Shown: positions 27,001 to 51,410 of the stretch, piece by piece | Layout: every line of letters begins with the position of its first letter | How positions within the stretch are numbered: the stretch's first letter is position 1 | Assembly (NCBI GenBank): GCA_963693285.1 | Contig: OY848924.1 | Location: forward strand, 6,965,842-7,029,841 | Direction of reading: 5' to 3' | From: Xestospongia muta | Taxonomy: Eukaryota; Porifera; Demospongiae; Haplosclerida; Petrosiidae | Length of the DNA: 64,000 nucleotides | Program-made: the position numbers and the translations under genes | Notes under the pieces: model-generated | The model's input: the letters and a program-made list of their open reading frames with translations, nothing else | Told to the model about the DNA's origin: nothing | The model's database searches: none

Positions 27001-30000
27001 GTTTTATCTGTATTATACATGTAATATGTACAGTTTAAGGATTCCAAAAGTTACCTTTAGAAAAGCCATTTACAATGGCCTCATGTAGGATTTGTCTAGT
27101 TGCTCCACCCCTTTTTAACCACTCCGATAGCATTTTTTCCATAGAAGTTGTGTCATCTGAGCTCTTCATTTCATCTAATATGCTCTGTTCGAAATTCAGT
27201 TGGACTCCAAGAGCCTTCCAGTTAACATCATTCATTATCGAGTTAATTATTGTGGGCAAAGATGACAAATCTAATATCATAAAGTAAACAATGTTAATGT
27301 CAATATATGTTATACACTATTTAAGATATCAAGTACATAGAAATATTTCTCTTAAGAAACAATGAAAAATTATTATTTAATAGGATCTCAAGTCAAAAAA
27401 GTAAATATTCACAATTTATTAACAAATTATTAAGCTAAGCAGCGAGGCTTACCTAATTCTTCTTCATCTTCTAAGAATGATTTGGAAGAGATTTGTAATT
27501 CAACAGAAGTAATAGGTGGATATGCAATATCCTAACATGAAAATAATAAGACTTATAAACTATAGTTAACATCATTAACTTACCAAGGGATTTCGTCCAG
27601 CAAATATACTGTAGCTGTTAAGATGTTCTCTAACAAATAGATGAGTATTTTCCAAAGTATACTGACTCATTATATCTGAGCATTGATGCTGTATATATTT
27701 AAGGTATTTCAAAGGAAGAGCTTGATCAGCTTGAGAATCATTAAATAGTCCCTTGATAACAACTGGACAAAGGTTAGTAAATGCCTCATGTTGGTTAAGT
27801 AGACCTGTAACATTTGTTATCTGTACACCGTTGTCATCAATAATGTAGTTGGTTTTCAGTAGGATAGCTCGGGCTACATCTTCCATTATAAACACTGTTA
27901 TATCTCTGATGCTATCTGTAAGTGACTTGTGAAGATCAGTTGCCGATATCAGGCATTCATTGATATCATAAGAAGGACAGGTATCCTTCTGAAGAGAAAA
28001 AATATCACTGATAATACGGCTTTGAAGTTGACAAGCCATTATTGAACCAACATCTGAAACAAGCACTGTTACTCTTCGATTGAATTCACTTACTTGAACG
28101 ATCACTTTAACTCCACCATTACTCATCCAATAAATACCATTTCTCCAGAATGCACATCGTCGAGCTAAAACAAAGCTTGGTTTCACTCGCCTAACACTAG
28201 ATTTTGGTAGGCAATATTTAAAGGCAAGACGAAGAAGTAAAAGAAAAAGAAAGCGTGTGGAGAAAAATTGATGAGGATTATTGCACCACAGACACCAACC
28301 AACACCTTCAGTCAAACCTATATCAGGAGGACGCTCTGCACGTACCAGTGCAGGTATGTACAACAACTGCTCGGATTCAGTTGGAGACAAGAGTGAGAGA
28401 TTGGTAGGGATTTTTTTAAGTGCATCAGCATCTAGTACATGACAAAACTCTAGAATTATCAGAAATGATACTAACATCTCAGTATCGTATTTATCATGAA
28501 AAAGACTTTTCAGAGCAGACACAGGGACTAATCCTGTGTTGCTAGCTATCTGTCGATACACACGTGTAATAGCAGATGGAGCAAATAGGGTACCATTGAC
28601 TTCCTCAAGAAGAGCCTCTTTCTTGATAATGATCCAGCTTTGAGACTCATCCCTTCTAAGAAATAATATTAAACCTTTGTCGGAAAGAATTGTCAGGAAT
28701 TCTAATAAAGCAGATTCATTTGATGGAAGAGATGGATCATTTTTCTCTTCAAGCAAAGCACAGAGCTGTTGTAAGCTAATGGCTACCATATTAAGGGTGA
28801 GTAAAAATGCATACAAGACGTGACTATAGATACTAATGCTATCAGATCTGTTCAGTACAGCTTTACAACTTTCAGCTAGGAGAGATACAAACTCTTCAAC
28901 ACCTTTACCTCCTGGACGATGACAGTCCACAGCAACAAAACCACTAAACTTGTTATGATGAACAGTTTCTCTTACAATATCATTGAGAATGACTTTAAAC
29001 TGTGAGCTGTTATCTTTAAGGTCAACATGGCTTGCTATCACAATGACTTGAGAAGGTTGAGCATTGATATTTTCTATAAAATTGAGCCAATAATAGAGAT
29101 CACTTGCTATATCATTATCATTATCAGTAAGCTTAGATAAAACACAAAATACAGCTGGTGATCTTAACATCAAGTGCTCAAGTACTGCAGTATGGCTACT
29201 ATAGTATTCTCGGTGACCTGCTAAATCATAAAGAACGACATTACCAATCTCATGTGATTGTAGTGTATGTGTAGCTATACCAGCTGTTAATGGTACAACA
29301 TCAGTGACATATTCTAATAGATTAAACTTGTGGTAATAACCCTTCTTGGCTCGTCGAATTAAGACTGCAGCTAAAGAACTCTTTCCAGCTGTTGTATTTC
29401 CACAGAAAAAAACTTTGACATAAGAGTCAATGGGATAGCTCTCGCGGCATCGTTGAAATGGAAGGAAAAGTTTTAAAATTTCGAAGCGCTTATTGTCATG
29501 AGGCTTTATTACTTCAATAGGAGTTTGGTCATAATTGTTACACTCCATAGGATTGACCATACCAGTAGAGAGTAAAAACACAATGGCTTCAATAGACCCA
29601 TGACTACATGCATTATGGAGAGGTGTGTAGCCATCCTATAAGATGAGGTAATGAAACACATGAAATATGGTTTTATCCCTACATACATGTACTATAGAAC
29701 TATGAAATTCAAACTTATTACTTATACATACATCAAAGAAACTTGAAAATTAATATTGATACTTACTTGGTCTTTACAATCCATAGTGGCATGCATCTGC
29801 ACCAAGAATTGAAGTATTGCTGTGTTTCCACCTGCACTAGCTCCATGTAACATTGTCTGATTTTTCTGAGTAATACAAGATTACCAACATATAATAACAT
29901 ATCTCTTAAAACATGTTAAAACTAGTACAAAAATACAGAAGACCAGTGGGACAATCTGACTTTTGGGTATGGCCTAGTGGGACAGTCCAAACCTCAGGCC

Positions 30001-33000
30001 ACAAACTTTAACGCTTAATGTTTAAATTTGTGGGATTAAAATATGCTGATCTTGGACTGTCCCGTTTGGTTTCTATACAAAATATTATCAGCAACAGAAA
30101 CATACATGATATGATAGCCATTACTATTATTATTTCAAGTGAACATGTCAACAGACCTCATTAAGATGGAAATTAGGGTGTTGTTAAACTGAAATCTTGC
30201 GGCAACAATTACAGGCATCAACACACAGATCACTACAATCATTCATACAAATTATGTTGCCATTACAATATCTTATATATGTGACCATATCTGACAAAGG
30301 GTCTTATCGTGCAAAAACATGTTGAACGAATGCTTACATATAAATGGTTGCCATGCAACCATCTTAAACAGGAAGTCTATAAAAAATTGTATACAGGAAG
30401 AACAATCATTATACTTCCTGCCCTCAGTGCTGCATACCAAATTTCATGAGCTTCCTGTTAAGATGGCTGCATAGCAAAAATCTATACACAAGTGTTCACT
30501 TGAATTTTTTATGTGATAAAAATCCCTTTGTCAGACTCAGTCACACATTTTAAAACTTCCTAGCAATTCCATGAAAGTGAATTTTATTGCTTTAAAGTTT
30601 AATTACATATCCCTTGCATAGGCGGCTGAGGGTGGGGGTGAAGGCTGATGCCCCCCCCCCCAACTTTTATAAAGGGGGGGCAGAGCCCCTCCAACTTTTA
30701 CATAGAGTAACTCATTTTGCATTCTAACATTTATTACTAGTAGACCTGCAAGAACTTGCCAAGGAGTTTGTTAAAAAAAATGATGAACGAAGAAAATATT
30801 TTGGTGCATTTTAATTCTCATTTTTAAAATGTATGCTTTTGCATGTGAAACTGTGTACAAATATGTTCAGCCCCCCAACTTTTTTGAGCTTCCTCCGTCT
30901 ATGCCTTGCTAGTATGACCAACTATTCACACTTACATAACCATCTCTATTAGATAGCTAACTGATGTACATATACCTTTATCTCTATTTGATAACGATCT
31001 TTAATTCAGCAGACTATTAACTAGACCAGTTTATCATAAGCTAAAATATGTATACAACAATTATTTGTGGACATCAAAATGGATTAAACAGTTATAGACC
31101 AATATATTCTTTTAAAAATATGTTGCCATTAGCATATGTTTGAAGACGAGTTAATTGTACTGGGCTTTTCATATTTTTGTCAGATCCCCCAGAAATGTTC
31201 AAACATTATTTATTAACCTCGCTGTACGTGGGCACAAAGCGAGGGTACTACTGTGGTCTGTTAGTATGTGTGTGTGTGTGTGTATGTGTGTGTGTCTGCA
31301 CTGCCTGTTACCTTTGAACTGCTATAACTTGGCAAGCGAAGTGTTAGCAGCTACCAATGTTTAGCAACGAATAGAAAAACGTGTGGACTTTACAACAATA
31401 GTATCAACAACATCATCAAAGAAAACGAAAGCTTAAAACTCGCAAAAGAATTTTCAGGCTGCAGAGTCAAGGTGCTGTTTCTTGAAAAGTAAAAAACTTA
31501 ATGTGGAGATTTTTTAGTATGGTGTAGAGAATCTTAGAGGAATACAGATCAGCAAGACAGGAGGCTGTTGGTCGAAGCAATCATTAGAAAAGTTCTAAAA
31601 AGTGTTTTGTGGACTTGGAGCGAAGTAATGCATTCAGGAAAAGTCTCAAACCAATGAAAAACTGCTACTAATAGATAATATATCGATTTATATTTGTACT
31701 ACGGGACGTTTCCAAAGAATGCTTCATTTTCAAGTTACAATAAATTTTGTATATTTAAACATTTTAAAGCGTCATGTAAAGGCTCAGAGAAACATTCATC
31801 ACAAATCTAGCACTTAATCTTGGTTGGCAATTGAATGATACTATTTTTTACTCAGTTACAGCTTCACAGACATGTCAATCAGAGTGCAAAGTACCTAGTA
31901 AACGACAAAGCTTTTTTCCCTTTGATTGAAGAAAAATGCTGAGTCATCAAACAACAGTTTGTAATGTGCATCACGTGATCTCATAAATAATTTGACCACA
32001 CCTTGTCCAATCTTCAATGTACATGTACATGCACTCTGCAGTATAGATTTACATTGGGCACCGCAGTGAGGTTAAGCACTTTAGTGCATTTTTATTCATT
32101 TCTTTATGAATTTATTCTTTCACTTTAGTGAGGTCAGAATTTTCCATCTTAGTGATCCTATTTATTTAAAATTATTACTTTTCCATCTTAGTGAGGTACG
32201 TAAATAATCTATTAATCTCGAAATTAAAATGTCACAGTATCATTAAGTAAGTTAGTCAATCTCAGTTTAAATAAAATATGAATAATAGTATATACTTACA
32301 TATTCAGAACATGTAGCATCTACATGGACACCACCATGAATTACAGCTTCTTTAACTTTGTCAAGATCTCCATTATAAGCAGCTAAGTAAAGAGAGCTAT
32401 CCTATAATAGAAAATAACTTTGATTGGAGGTAGAATACACACAGTGTCTTCTTATTCATGTGTTGTTGCATACAGAGGGTGTGTATAAATGAATTACTTT
32501 ATTTATCATACGTTAAGTGAAATGTAACGTTTTTTATAAAATAATAAATATAGTCATTTACAATATTGCAACAACAACAGTAAGGGAATCAGGAATAGAG
32601 ATCGGTATCACATAATCAGTCAGTTTAAATCATATGCATATAACTAGTGAGGCTAACTTTGGCAGGCAACTAGTGTTAACAGAATTCACTACATGATGTT
32701 CCACCATAAAACACTGACAACACAAGAAAACTACATAACTAAGCTAATATACTTCTTCAATGATTCTTCTACATCAAACTTGCATGCAGCTAAAACAATT
32801 CATAAAGAACAAACAGTTGCAATTGGCCCGCACAGACTTCAAAGCAATTTATCGTAGACTTCAGATTTTTCTTCCCAGAAATGCAAGCAACATAAAAATA
32901 TGTCCCTAAAACATGACACGCCCACTTGTTGTGTAAGTTTTAGGTAGTCTTACAAGGCTATATCCTTAGTTCTACTTTACTATAAAAAGTATAACTTCAT

Positions 33001-33077
33001 AGAATACTGTCTGTTACTTGTAAATTTCATACCAACTGCTTTATTTTCTCTCTAGAATTTTCTTTTTCCATCGCCAT
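24050..33077 (-). CDS. Ankyrin - Roc-COR - Death - second Roc-COR-like - Death protein
   Basis: About 1,700 residues. Start at 33077 (MAMEKENSREKIKQL), stop TAG at 24050-24052. Exons at 32300-32404, 29770-29870 and 29575-29640 give three ankyrin repeats (SSLYLAAYNGDLDKV, QTMLHGASAGGNTAILQFL, GYTPLHNACSHGSIEAI). A Roc domain follows: P-loop FFCGNTTAGKSSLAA, G3 DLAGHREYY, G4-like ASHVDL. COR-like sequence comes next, then a Death domain at 27054-27270. A 42-bp exon (about 26973-27014) links to a second module with P-loop QGPARVGKTSIK, DCGGQIQF, ATHRDEY and a COR-like winged helix. A 27-bp exon (about 24479-24505) leads to a C-terminal Death domain (WYQLGAALGVSFDDLDGLL). The second module is clearly related to copies A and B. 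Two adjacent genes cannot be fully excluded, but matching splice phases favour one. An intracellular death-fold signalling scaffold is inferred. Confidence 0.78.
29973..30069. mobile_element. Short inverted-repeat element (MITE-like), tentative
   Basis: The left arm CCTAGTGGGACAGTCCAAA (29973-29991) is the near-perfect reverse complement of the right arm CTTGGACTGTCCCGTTTGG (30051-30069). A related half-arm, CCAGTGGGACAATCTGAC, lies just upstream at 29943. It sits in the 2.4-kb intron of the ankyrin/Roc-COR gene. Confidence 0.5.
30281..30545. mobile_element. 265-bp MITE-like hairpin element
   Basis: The ends are inverted repeats: GTGACCATATCTGACAAAGG on the left, and a right end that reverse-complements to GTGACTGAGTCTGACAAAGG. 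Internally CCATCTTAAACAGGAAG pairs with CTTCCTGTTAAGATGG, so the whole unit could fold as a long hairpin. It has no coding capacity. Target-site duplication is unclear. Confidence 0.7.
30613..30908. mobile_element. Inverted-repeat element with poly-C/G stretches
   Basis: The left end CTTGCATAGGCGGCTGAGG is imperfectly complementary to the right end CTTCCTCCGTCTATGCCTTG. The interior has runs of C, then G, around CAACTTTTATAAAG and a second CCCCCCAACTTTTTT near the right end. It looks like a non-autonomous repeat copy; the class is not determined. Confidence 0.5.
31217..32071. mobile_element. 855-bp non-autonomous element flanked by TTAA (piggyBac-like)
   Basis: It is bounded on both sides by TTAA (31213-31216 and 32072-32075). 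The left end CCTCGCTGTACGTGGGCAC matches the inverted right end (reverse complement CCTCACTGCGGTGCCC) apart from small differences. Just inside the left end, CCTCGCT and AGCGAGG form a subterminal hairpin. The interior holds a (GT)n run and no long open frame. TTAA duplication is the hallmark of piggyBac-type transposition; the family assignment is inferred from that alone. Confidence 0.7.
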
Positions 33078-33634
33078 TTTCTTCGCCGATAGATACTCCG
33101 TCATCACGTGACAGCTCAACGTAACACTGCCTTGAGGTGTGGCTAAGCAGTTCCAAATACAATGATTACAATTACAGAATTAGTTGTTATATTCGGTCTC
33201 AGGCAAGTTCATATGTAATCCCTGAGCAGGTTCATTACTGAAGGAAAATACAGATCAGTAAATTACTTTAGAAACTTAAAACTGACCAATCAGATTGCCC
33301 TATTAACATTAGCTATAGTCTAAAGCATGGGAGATGCTGAAAACAATTACTATTACTGATAGATAAGATTATTTTAATTAAGAAGTATTAACATCCAGAA
33401 ATATCTTAGTCTAAATAGCTCTTCTGCTTGGTTTGCTCCACCCATATATTGATTGTTTAAGGCGTGGCTAAATCTTTCCAGCATGTCTGTTGCTAAACGG
33501 AGATGTTTCTAAATATCTTTTCTGGTGATTATAGCAGTCTAGCCCTACCCAGCTAGCACTAATCGAGATAGTTAGTTCTAGATATCCACATACTACAATA
33601 AAACTCAAAGTCTATATAATTATATTATCTTAAT
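33078..33634. promoter_or_regulatory. Divergent intergenic region between ankyrin/Roc-COR gene and ATP13A
   Basis: The start codons are 557 bp apart on opposite strands. The right part (33416-33634) is duplicated at 23326-23548 and should contain the ATPase promoter and 5' leader. No TATA box is obvious at a fixed distance. A shared promoter is inferred from geometry only. Confidence 0.4.
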
Positions 33635-41505
<7,871 letters not shown>

Positions 41506-41719
41506 ACAATTTTAAAATATTTTTGGCTTAGCATTCAATAATGTTTTCTTTTCTCTTATGATAATTTTTTTCTTATGATAATTTTTCTCATGTGCGAAAT
41601 GTATTATTATTATTCTGTGTCATTTATAACTGTACTTTTAATAACTGTATGTTTACTTTTATAGTTTATGCTTTCTTGTGCCTTGTATATACTTTGTGTG
41701 ATAATTATATATACAAGTT

Positions 41720-41725
41720 AATAAA
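41720..41725 (+). terminator. Poly-A signal of ATP13A-like gene
   Basis: AATAAA 215 bp after the stop codon, in AT-rich sequence. This is the first canonical hexamer downstream on this strand that I noticed. Confidence 0.5.
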
Positions 41726-42024
41726 AATATGAAAAACATTATAGATGTATAGTATGACACTATTTAAACTTGTCATATTTATCCCAATAATTAATTGGTT
41801 CCTGTGGGAATTGAGACTTGCAGTGCACACAGTGTCAAGTATTGGATGTTATAGTTTTGCACTATTATAGGAAAACTAATTGATATGTGCTACATTATAG
41901 AAAAATTGGACATACTGCCCTGTACATACATGCATGAGTCTCTGAATAATGTAATGTAACATGATTTCTTATAAATAATTATTTGAGTCCATTCTCAAGT
42001 ATATATATTTAAGGAGTAGTTGTA

Positions 42025-42275
42025 TATGTGTGTATGTTGTATAATCTATGAACTCTGAACGGATGAAGTACTTATATAACAATTGAAACCACATCTTGTT
42101 TCAATTATATGTGTGCATGACGTTGTATAATCTATGCACTCAGAACAGATGAAGTACTTATATAACAATTGAAACCACATCTTGTTTCAATTATATGTGT
42201 GTATGTTGTATAATCTATGAACCCAAAATGGTTAAAGTACTTATATAACAATTGAAACCACATGCTGTTTCAAAG
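42025..42275 (+). repeat. Three tandem ~85-bp units, each with an ATTGAAAC hairpin
   Basis: Each unit contains TTGTATAATCTATG(A/C)AC, AAGTACTTATATAACA, then ATTGAAACCACATCTTGTTT CAAT. The last part is an 8-bp inverted repeat with an 8-base loop; the third copy is slightly altered. They end about 210 bp before the small gene at 42485. Confidence 0.85.
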
Positions 42276-42484
42276 GTGGTGCCTATACAATCAGGTCATC
42301 CATCACCTGACTGCTCCCAGCCAAAGAGAAATGTTCTGTTAATTACTCTATCAGCGCTAGCTCGTGTATTGAGACACACAACTTTGGTCTCATCAACATC
42401 ATAATTAATATCTCGTCTACAAGGAAATTTGAAGGCATCTCCAAAATATTAAGTTTTGCCACTTAAAACTTGTCTCTCGGTTGG

Positions 42485-42967
42485 ATGATGGCTATTAATA
42501 TTACTGCTGGAGGTATTATTATTGGTGCAATAGATTTATGGCTGCTGATATTACTGGTGTTGGCTGTTGGTATTTTAATCTACTGCAAAAAGAAAGTACA
42601 AAATAATCATAATACTGGTATGTAACTATAGATGTATAATTATGCATGTATGACAAAGTAATATACAGAAGCCAATAGTGGAATGATATATTTCAAATAT
42701 TTTTAAGTTTTTGAAGTAGGATATAGTATTAATTTTACATTCAAGTATGTTGTCAGTTCTCTTTCAACAACTTTCCATGTTAAATACTTATTGCTGAGGA
42801 TTTTGTCCTTTCTGTTATTCCATTATAAAGCTGATAATGGTGCTACTATACCAACAGATGCTAATATAGAGGTTAAAGTAAATGAAGCTTATGTCAAGTT
42901 CAAGATATTAACTGACCCATCGTCCTCTATTGTTAATAATTCAAGTACTTCAGCCACAGTAGAATGA
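42485..42967 (+). CDS. Small predicted single-pass membrane protein, unrecognised
   Basis: Two exons. Exon 1 (42485 to about 42618) reads MMAINITAGGIIIGAIDLWL and continues with a strongly hydrophobic segment ending VGILIYCKKK, then an Asn-rich tail. The donor is G then GTATGT. Exon 2 begins after an AG at about 42831 and reads ADNGATIPTDANIEVKVNEA, ending in a Ser/Thr-rich tail with stop TGA 42965-42967. Phases agree across the 210-bp intron. About 85 residues. One membrane helix (about residues 8-32) is followed by a basic stop-transfer cluster, suggesting the N-terminus faces outside. I do not recognise the family. It could be a real small gene or a chance pair of open exons. Confidence 0.5.
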
Positions 42968-43479
42968 ACTATAACAATATAATATAATATAAAACATTAT
43001 AGACTGTATTATAATCTATAATGTTTTAATCTGTCATTAAAAATAAGTAATTAATAACATATTTTATATATAGTCCTACTCAAGTATGTTTCATTTTTTT
43101 CTACCAACTAGTTCTTTATGATATTAAATGTTGACATTTTTTGTATGTAAAGAGAACAAATGTCATTTCCTACTATTATGAATAATAATAAAGCACCATA
43201 TTGTATAGCTGTGAAAATTAATTGCATGTTCACTTACCCTAACTGTGTACAAGTAACTAAGACATCTCTAATTAAGAATGAAGTAATTGTAGGGATGGTT
43301 AGTATCAATTTAACTTGATGATGCTGCAGATATTGCTAACAAAACTGTAAGTATGGAAAACATGAACTATAGTACAATGGAGGTGTGGCTGAATATAATA
43401 GTTATTAATATTATCATAATTATACACCAGTACGGTCATGATTTTATTGTCTCGAAAACTGGTGGAGTAATAAGACACT

Positions 43480-43511
<32 letters not shown>

Positions 43512-44406
43512 GTCCACTGTACAGGGAAATTGCCATTAACTTTATAAGCATTAGTGTTGTTTTAGTTGTGAGATATTTTTTTTAGTATTAGTTAGTTAAC
43601 TAAAAGTCAAAACTGTTTTAATTAGTTTTAGTTTTTGGGGAATATATTCAGTTTTAGTTGTTGTGAGCATTATTTTATTATTATTTTAGTTGTTTTAGTT
43701 AGTTCAGCAGAAATTATTTTTTAGTTTAGCTCCAGTTTGTTTGGAATGTTTTCAATCTATTTTTAGTTTAGTTTTAGTTAGTTTACAATAGTGATTATAG
43801 AAACAAGTTCTACTTGAAGCAATCTCTTCCACATGATCAGTTAAAGAGAAATGATCTTTACCTTATATGGCAATCGTCACTGGAGAACCACTGGACTATA
43901 TGTATAGATACATCTTTAGATGAGAACAGTTACATACAATCAGTAAATGTATATACACTATTGAAATGGCAATATAGCACAATATAATGACATTTGTGAC
44001 CCACTCAATATAAAATGGCTGCTAAAGAAGTTAAACTATAGTTAATATAACACTTTGTAGTATAGGAACTAGACACAACACAATAAGTAACTTACAACTA
44101 ATTTTATTTACTTTTTATATTTACTGCACAATTTTTCCAAAGCACTTGTGGGACAAGAGTAGTAATACGTATTAATGGAGTCATGAACTCATTAAATATG
44201 ATCAAGGTGTCATGAAATTATTAACGTATTGAACTACACTATGGAATGGAGATTTCACAGCAACTTGTTTCATAATTCAAGATTATAAGTTTGAATCAAA
44301 GATAGTGATTGTTGAAAACACCAAAAGAATAGTCCAAAACAAAACATTCAATTAATAAAAGAAAAATTCACTTTGTTTGTTGTTAATGCAATGAAAGAAT
44401 GATTTC
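42968..44406. other. Intergenic region with TTAG-rich low-complexity block
   Basis: No gene found. 43480-43512 is an (AT)n run. 43550-43800 is dominated by TTAGTTTTAGTT-type low-complexity sequence. The rest is AT-rich and holds the 3' flanks of the small membrane gene and the lysyl hydroxylase gene. Confidence 0.6.
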
Positions 44407-48771
<4,365 letters not shown>

Positions 48772-48988
48772 CACTGCTTGCTACACAACGCAGGCACATA
48801 ACAATAATTATTGTGTACTCCTCAATTCACAATGCACCTTTGTCACAATATAAGGTGGAGCTTTGGGCCTTTGGCCTGCTAATGGGCGTGGCTAGTTGCG
48901 GCAGCCTGCATAACTTCAGTTGAGATTATAAATTACTCCCATTTCTAAATATACACTGTATTGAATTTATCATCGACTTGTAAACGAG
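48772..48988. promoter_or_regulatory. Probable bidirectional promoter, PLOD / caspase
   Basis: 217 bp separate two divergent start codons with no other feature. It includes ACAATATAAGGTGGAGCTTT and a GC-richer patch (GGCCTGCTAATGGGCGTGGC). The call rests on geometry. Confidence 0.45.
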
Positions 48989-51356
48989 ATGTCTGGTAAA
49001 TCTCCTAAAGAGAAAGCCGTTGCTAAGGCATTGAGATCTTTAAATAAAGTCCTTCATGAGAAAATGGACGGATTTAGTGTCAATGTGGGACTCTATGGAA
49101 AAGGACAGTTAACGTTTAGAGAATACGAATCGATACGTACAGCCAAAAACGTTGTAGAAGCTAACAGTGAACTTGTATCTATCCTACATCGAAGAGGTCC
49201 AGAGATATTGGATGTGTTATTGGAGGTGTTAGAAGAGGAAGAAGAAGCTAATGCTCACTTGATATCAAAAATCAAAGAAGGTGAGAACAGGCTAGGATGA
49301 TTGATGTTTACAACTGAGTGGTTTCTTTATCATCTCCTTGATTACTCTCAGAATACAACTATATAAACTTATAGTATTAAGTGCTTGCTTTGACTTACTT
49401 ATGGGAATTCTTTATGTATATCCATAGGCCTGGGGTTAAAGGTCATTCTGTCTATGTTACTAACACAATACCACTATTCTCATCCAATAGACGCACATAA
49501 TAAATGTGTTGGTATTATTTTTCTCTTTAACAGTTTATAATCCATTAGAGTTCGAGGAGAGCTTTTCTGTACCACGACCATCGGGAGGAGGTAGACCACT
49601 GGAATACTTTACAATAAAATCTAACATGTTTTATTTTAGTTATAAGCAGTAGTTATCAAGGTAGTCGAGAGTTTCTTGGCAATGGTGAATGGCCAGTTCC
49701 CATGGCAACCCTTTCATCTGGGACTGAGTTACGTTCTCCTGTGGAGACAACAGATTTCAATCCCAAATTGGCATACAAGATGACATCACGTCCTCGTGGT
49801 GTGGCCATAGTTATTAACAACAGACATTTTACTTGTGGAATGAAAGAAAGAATAGGTTAGTTAGTAGGAATGCTAAGAATGCCTTCCTTTAATAATTGCT
49901 ATGATATTATTGTCTATGCCTCATATGAAAATTAGTATTAACAACAATTACTAATTATAGGTGTCAAATTGACATCAATCTTGTGGTGATATTGACTGCC
50001 AAGTTATATATGTAATAAAGCATCACCTTACTCTAATAAAAATATACAATGATGTAATTAACATGTGATATGAAAATGCCGAATCATACATTGTGGTTAC
50101 ATCATGTAGATTCAGTATCATCCTGTTTCAATAGCAACTATCAAGTTTACAAAATTGACCTTTTAAAATAACTGTCTCTTTAAAAAAATGTGTACATGAT
50201 TGCATGATAACCAAAACAAGTAACATACAAATATAGTACATGTACATGTACACAGCTTAATACATGTACATAATGTTCATGTACATAATGTACACGTACG
50301 TGTACTCATATCAATACATGTACATAATGTACATGTACATGTTCTCATACATGTAGATAATGTATGAGTAGATGAAACTGCAAACTCATCTTTGTTTCAA
50401 TGTCAATTATAGTGAGGGTAACTTTCATTTCCTCCTTTCCTTATAAGGAACTGACAAAGATGCTGAGTCATTAACAAGATTATTTATCTATCTTGGTTTC
50501 TATACTAATAGATTTGATAATCTAACAGGTAAGTATATTACATCATGGGAAATAAGATATAGTGATGAGTCATTATTGACTCAGGTACATGTACATGTAA
50601 TAACAAGACTTATGTGTATCCATTGGTATAGTAATTATAATCTTACAGCTGCTCTTAGACTTAAAAGGTAGTAACAATATCTTGTATCCTATGTGAACAT
50701 GCAGCTGTATTTTCATTGGCCAGCCACTTGAAGTGATTGTTAACACTACTTATTCTGCTGTTGTTATAATTATATATCTTAGCTCATGATGCGGTCTTTC
50801 ATAAAGTATACACAGTAGTCTTTCATTGTAATTTCCTTGATTGTTTAGGTCGGGAAATGCATAGAAAATTAAAAGAAGTTGCCAGTTTAGACCAGAGCAA
50901 ATTTGATTGTCTTGCAGTAGCTATTTTAACACATGGTATTAGTGGCAAACTCTATAGTACTGATGGAGACTTGATACCAGTAGAAGATCTCACTAAATAT
51001 TATGATGGACTCAACTGTCCAGCACTTATCGGAAAACCAAAGGTACTCACTATAATCAGACACAAAAACTTTAGTTTTGAAATATTTTGAGTGCAGTTCA
51101 GTAAAAACAAATCATTTATTTTGTAAATATAAAATATGAAATGTATTGTACAAGGTATTGTTAAGATACATTATCATTTCTAATCTCTGTAGCTTTTCAT
51201 CCTACAAGCTTGTCGAGGTGGGAAATTTGATTATGGTGTGGAGTCTGAGACAATTGATCTGGGGGTAGAAGGATTGAAGGAGTTGGTCGAGAAGAACTAT
51301 GACAAAATCACAGAAAAGGTGAATAACATAATTGTTGTGTCTCTGTTGGTATCATG

Positions 51357-51410
<54 letters not shown>

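Noticed and set aside
30613..30908. Possible protein-coding retroelement fragment around the poly-C/G stretch
   Set aside because: No reverse transcriptase, integrase or long open frame is visible. Only inverted ends can be supported.
43550..43800. TTAGTTTTAGTT block as telomere-like repeat
   Set aside because: The unit is irregular and not TTAGGG. It looks like internal low-complexity sequence.
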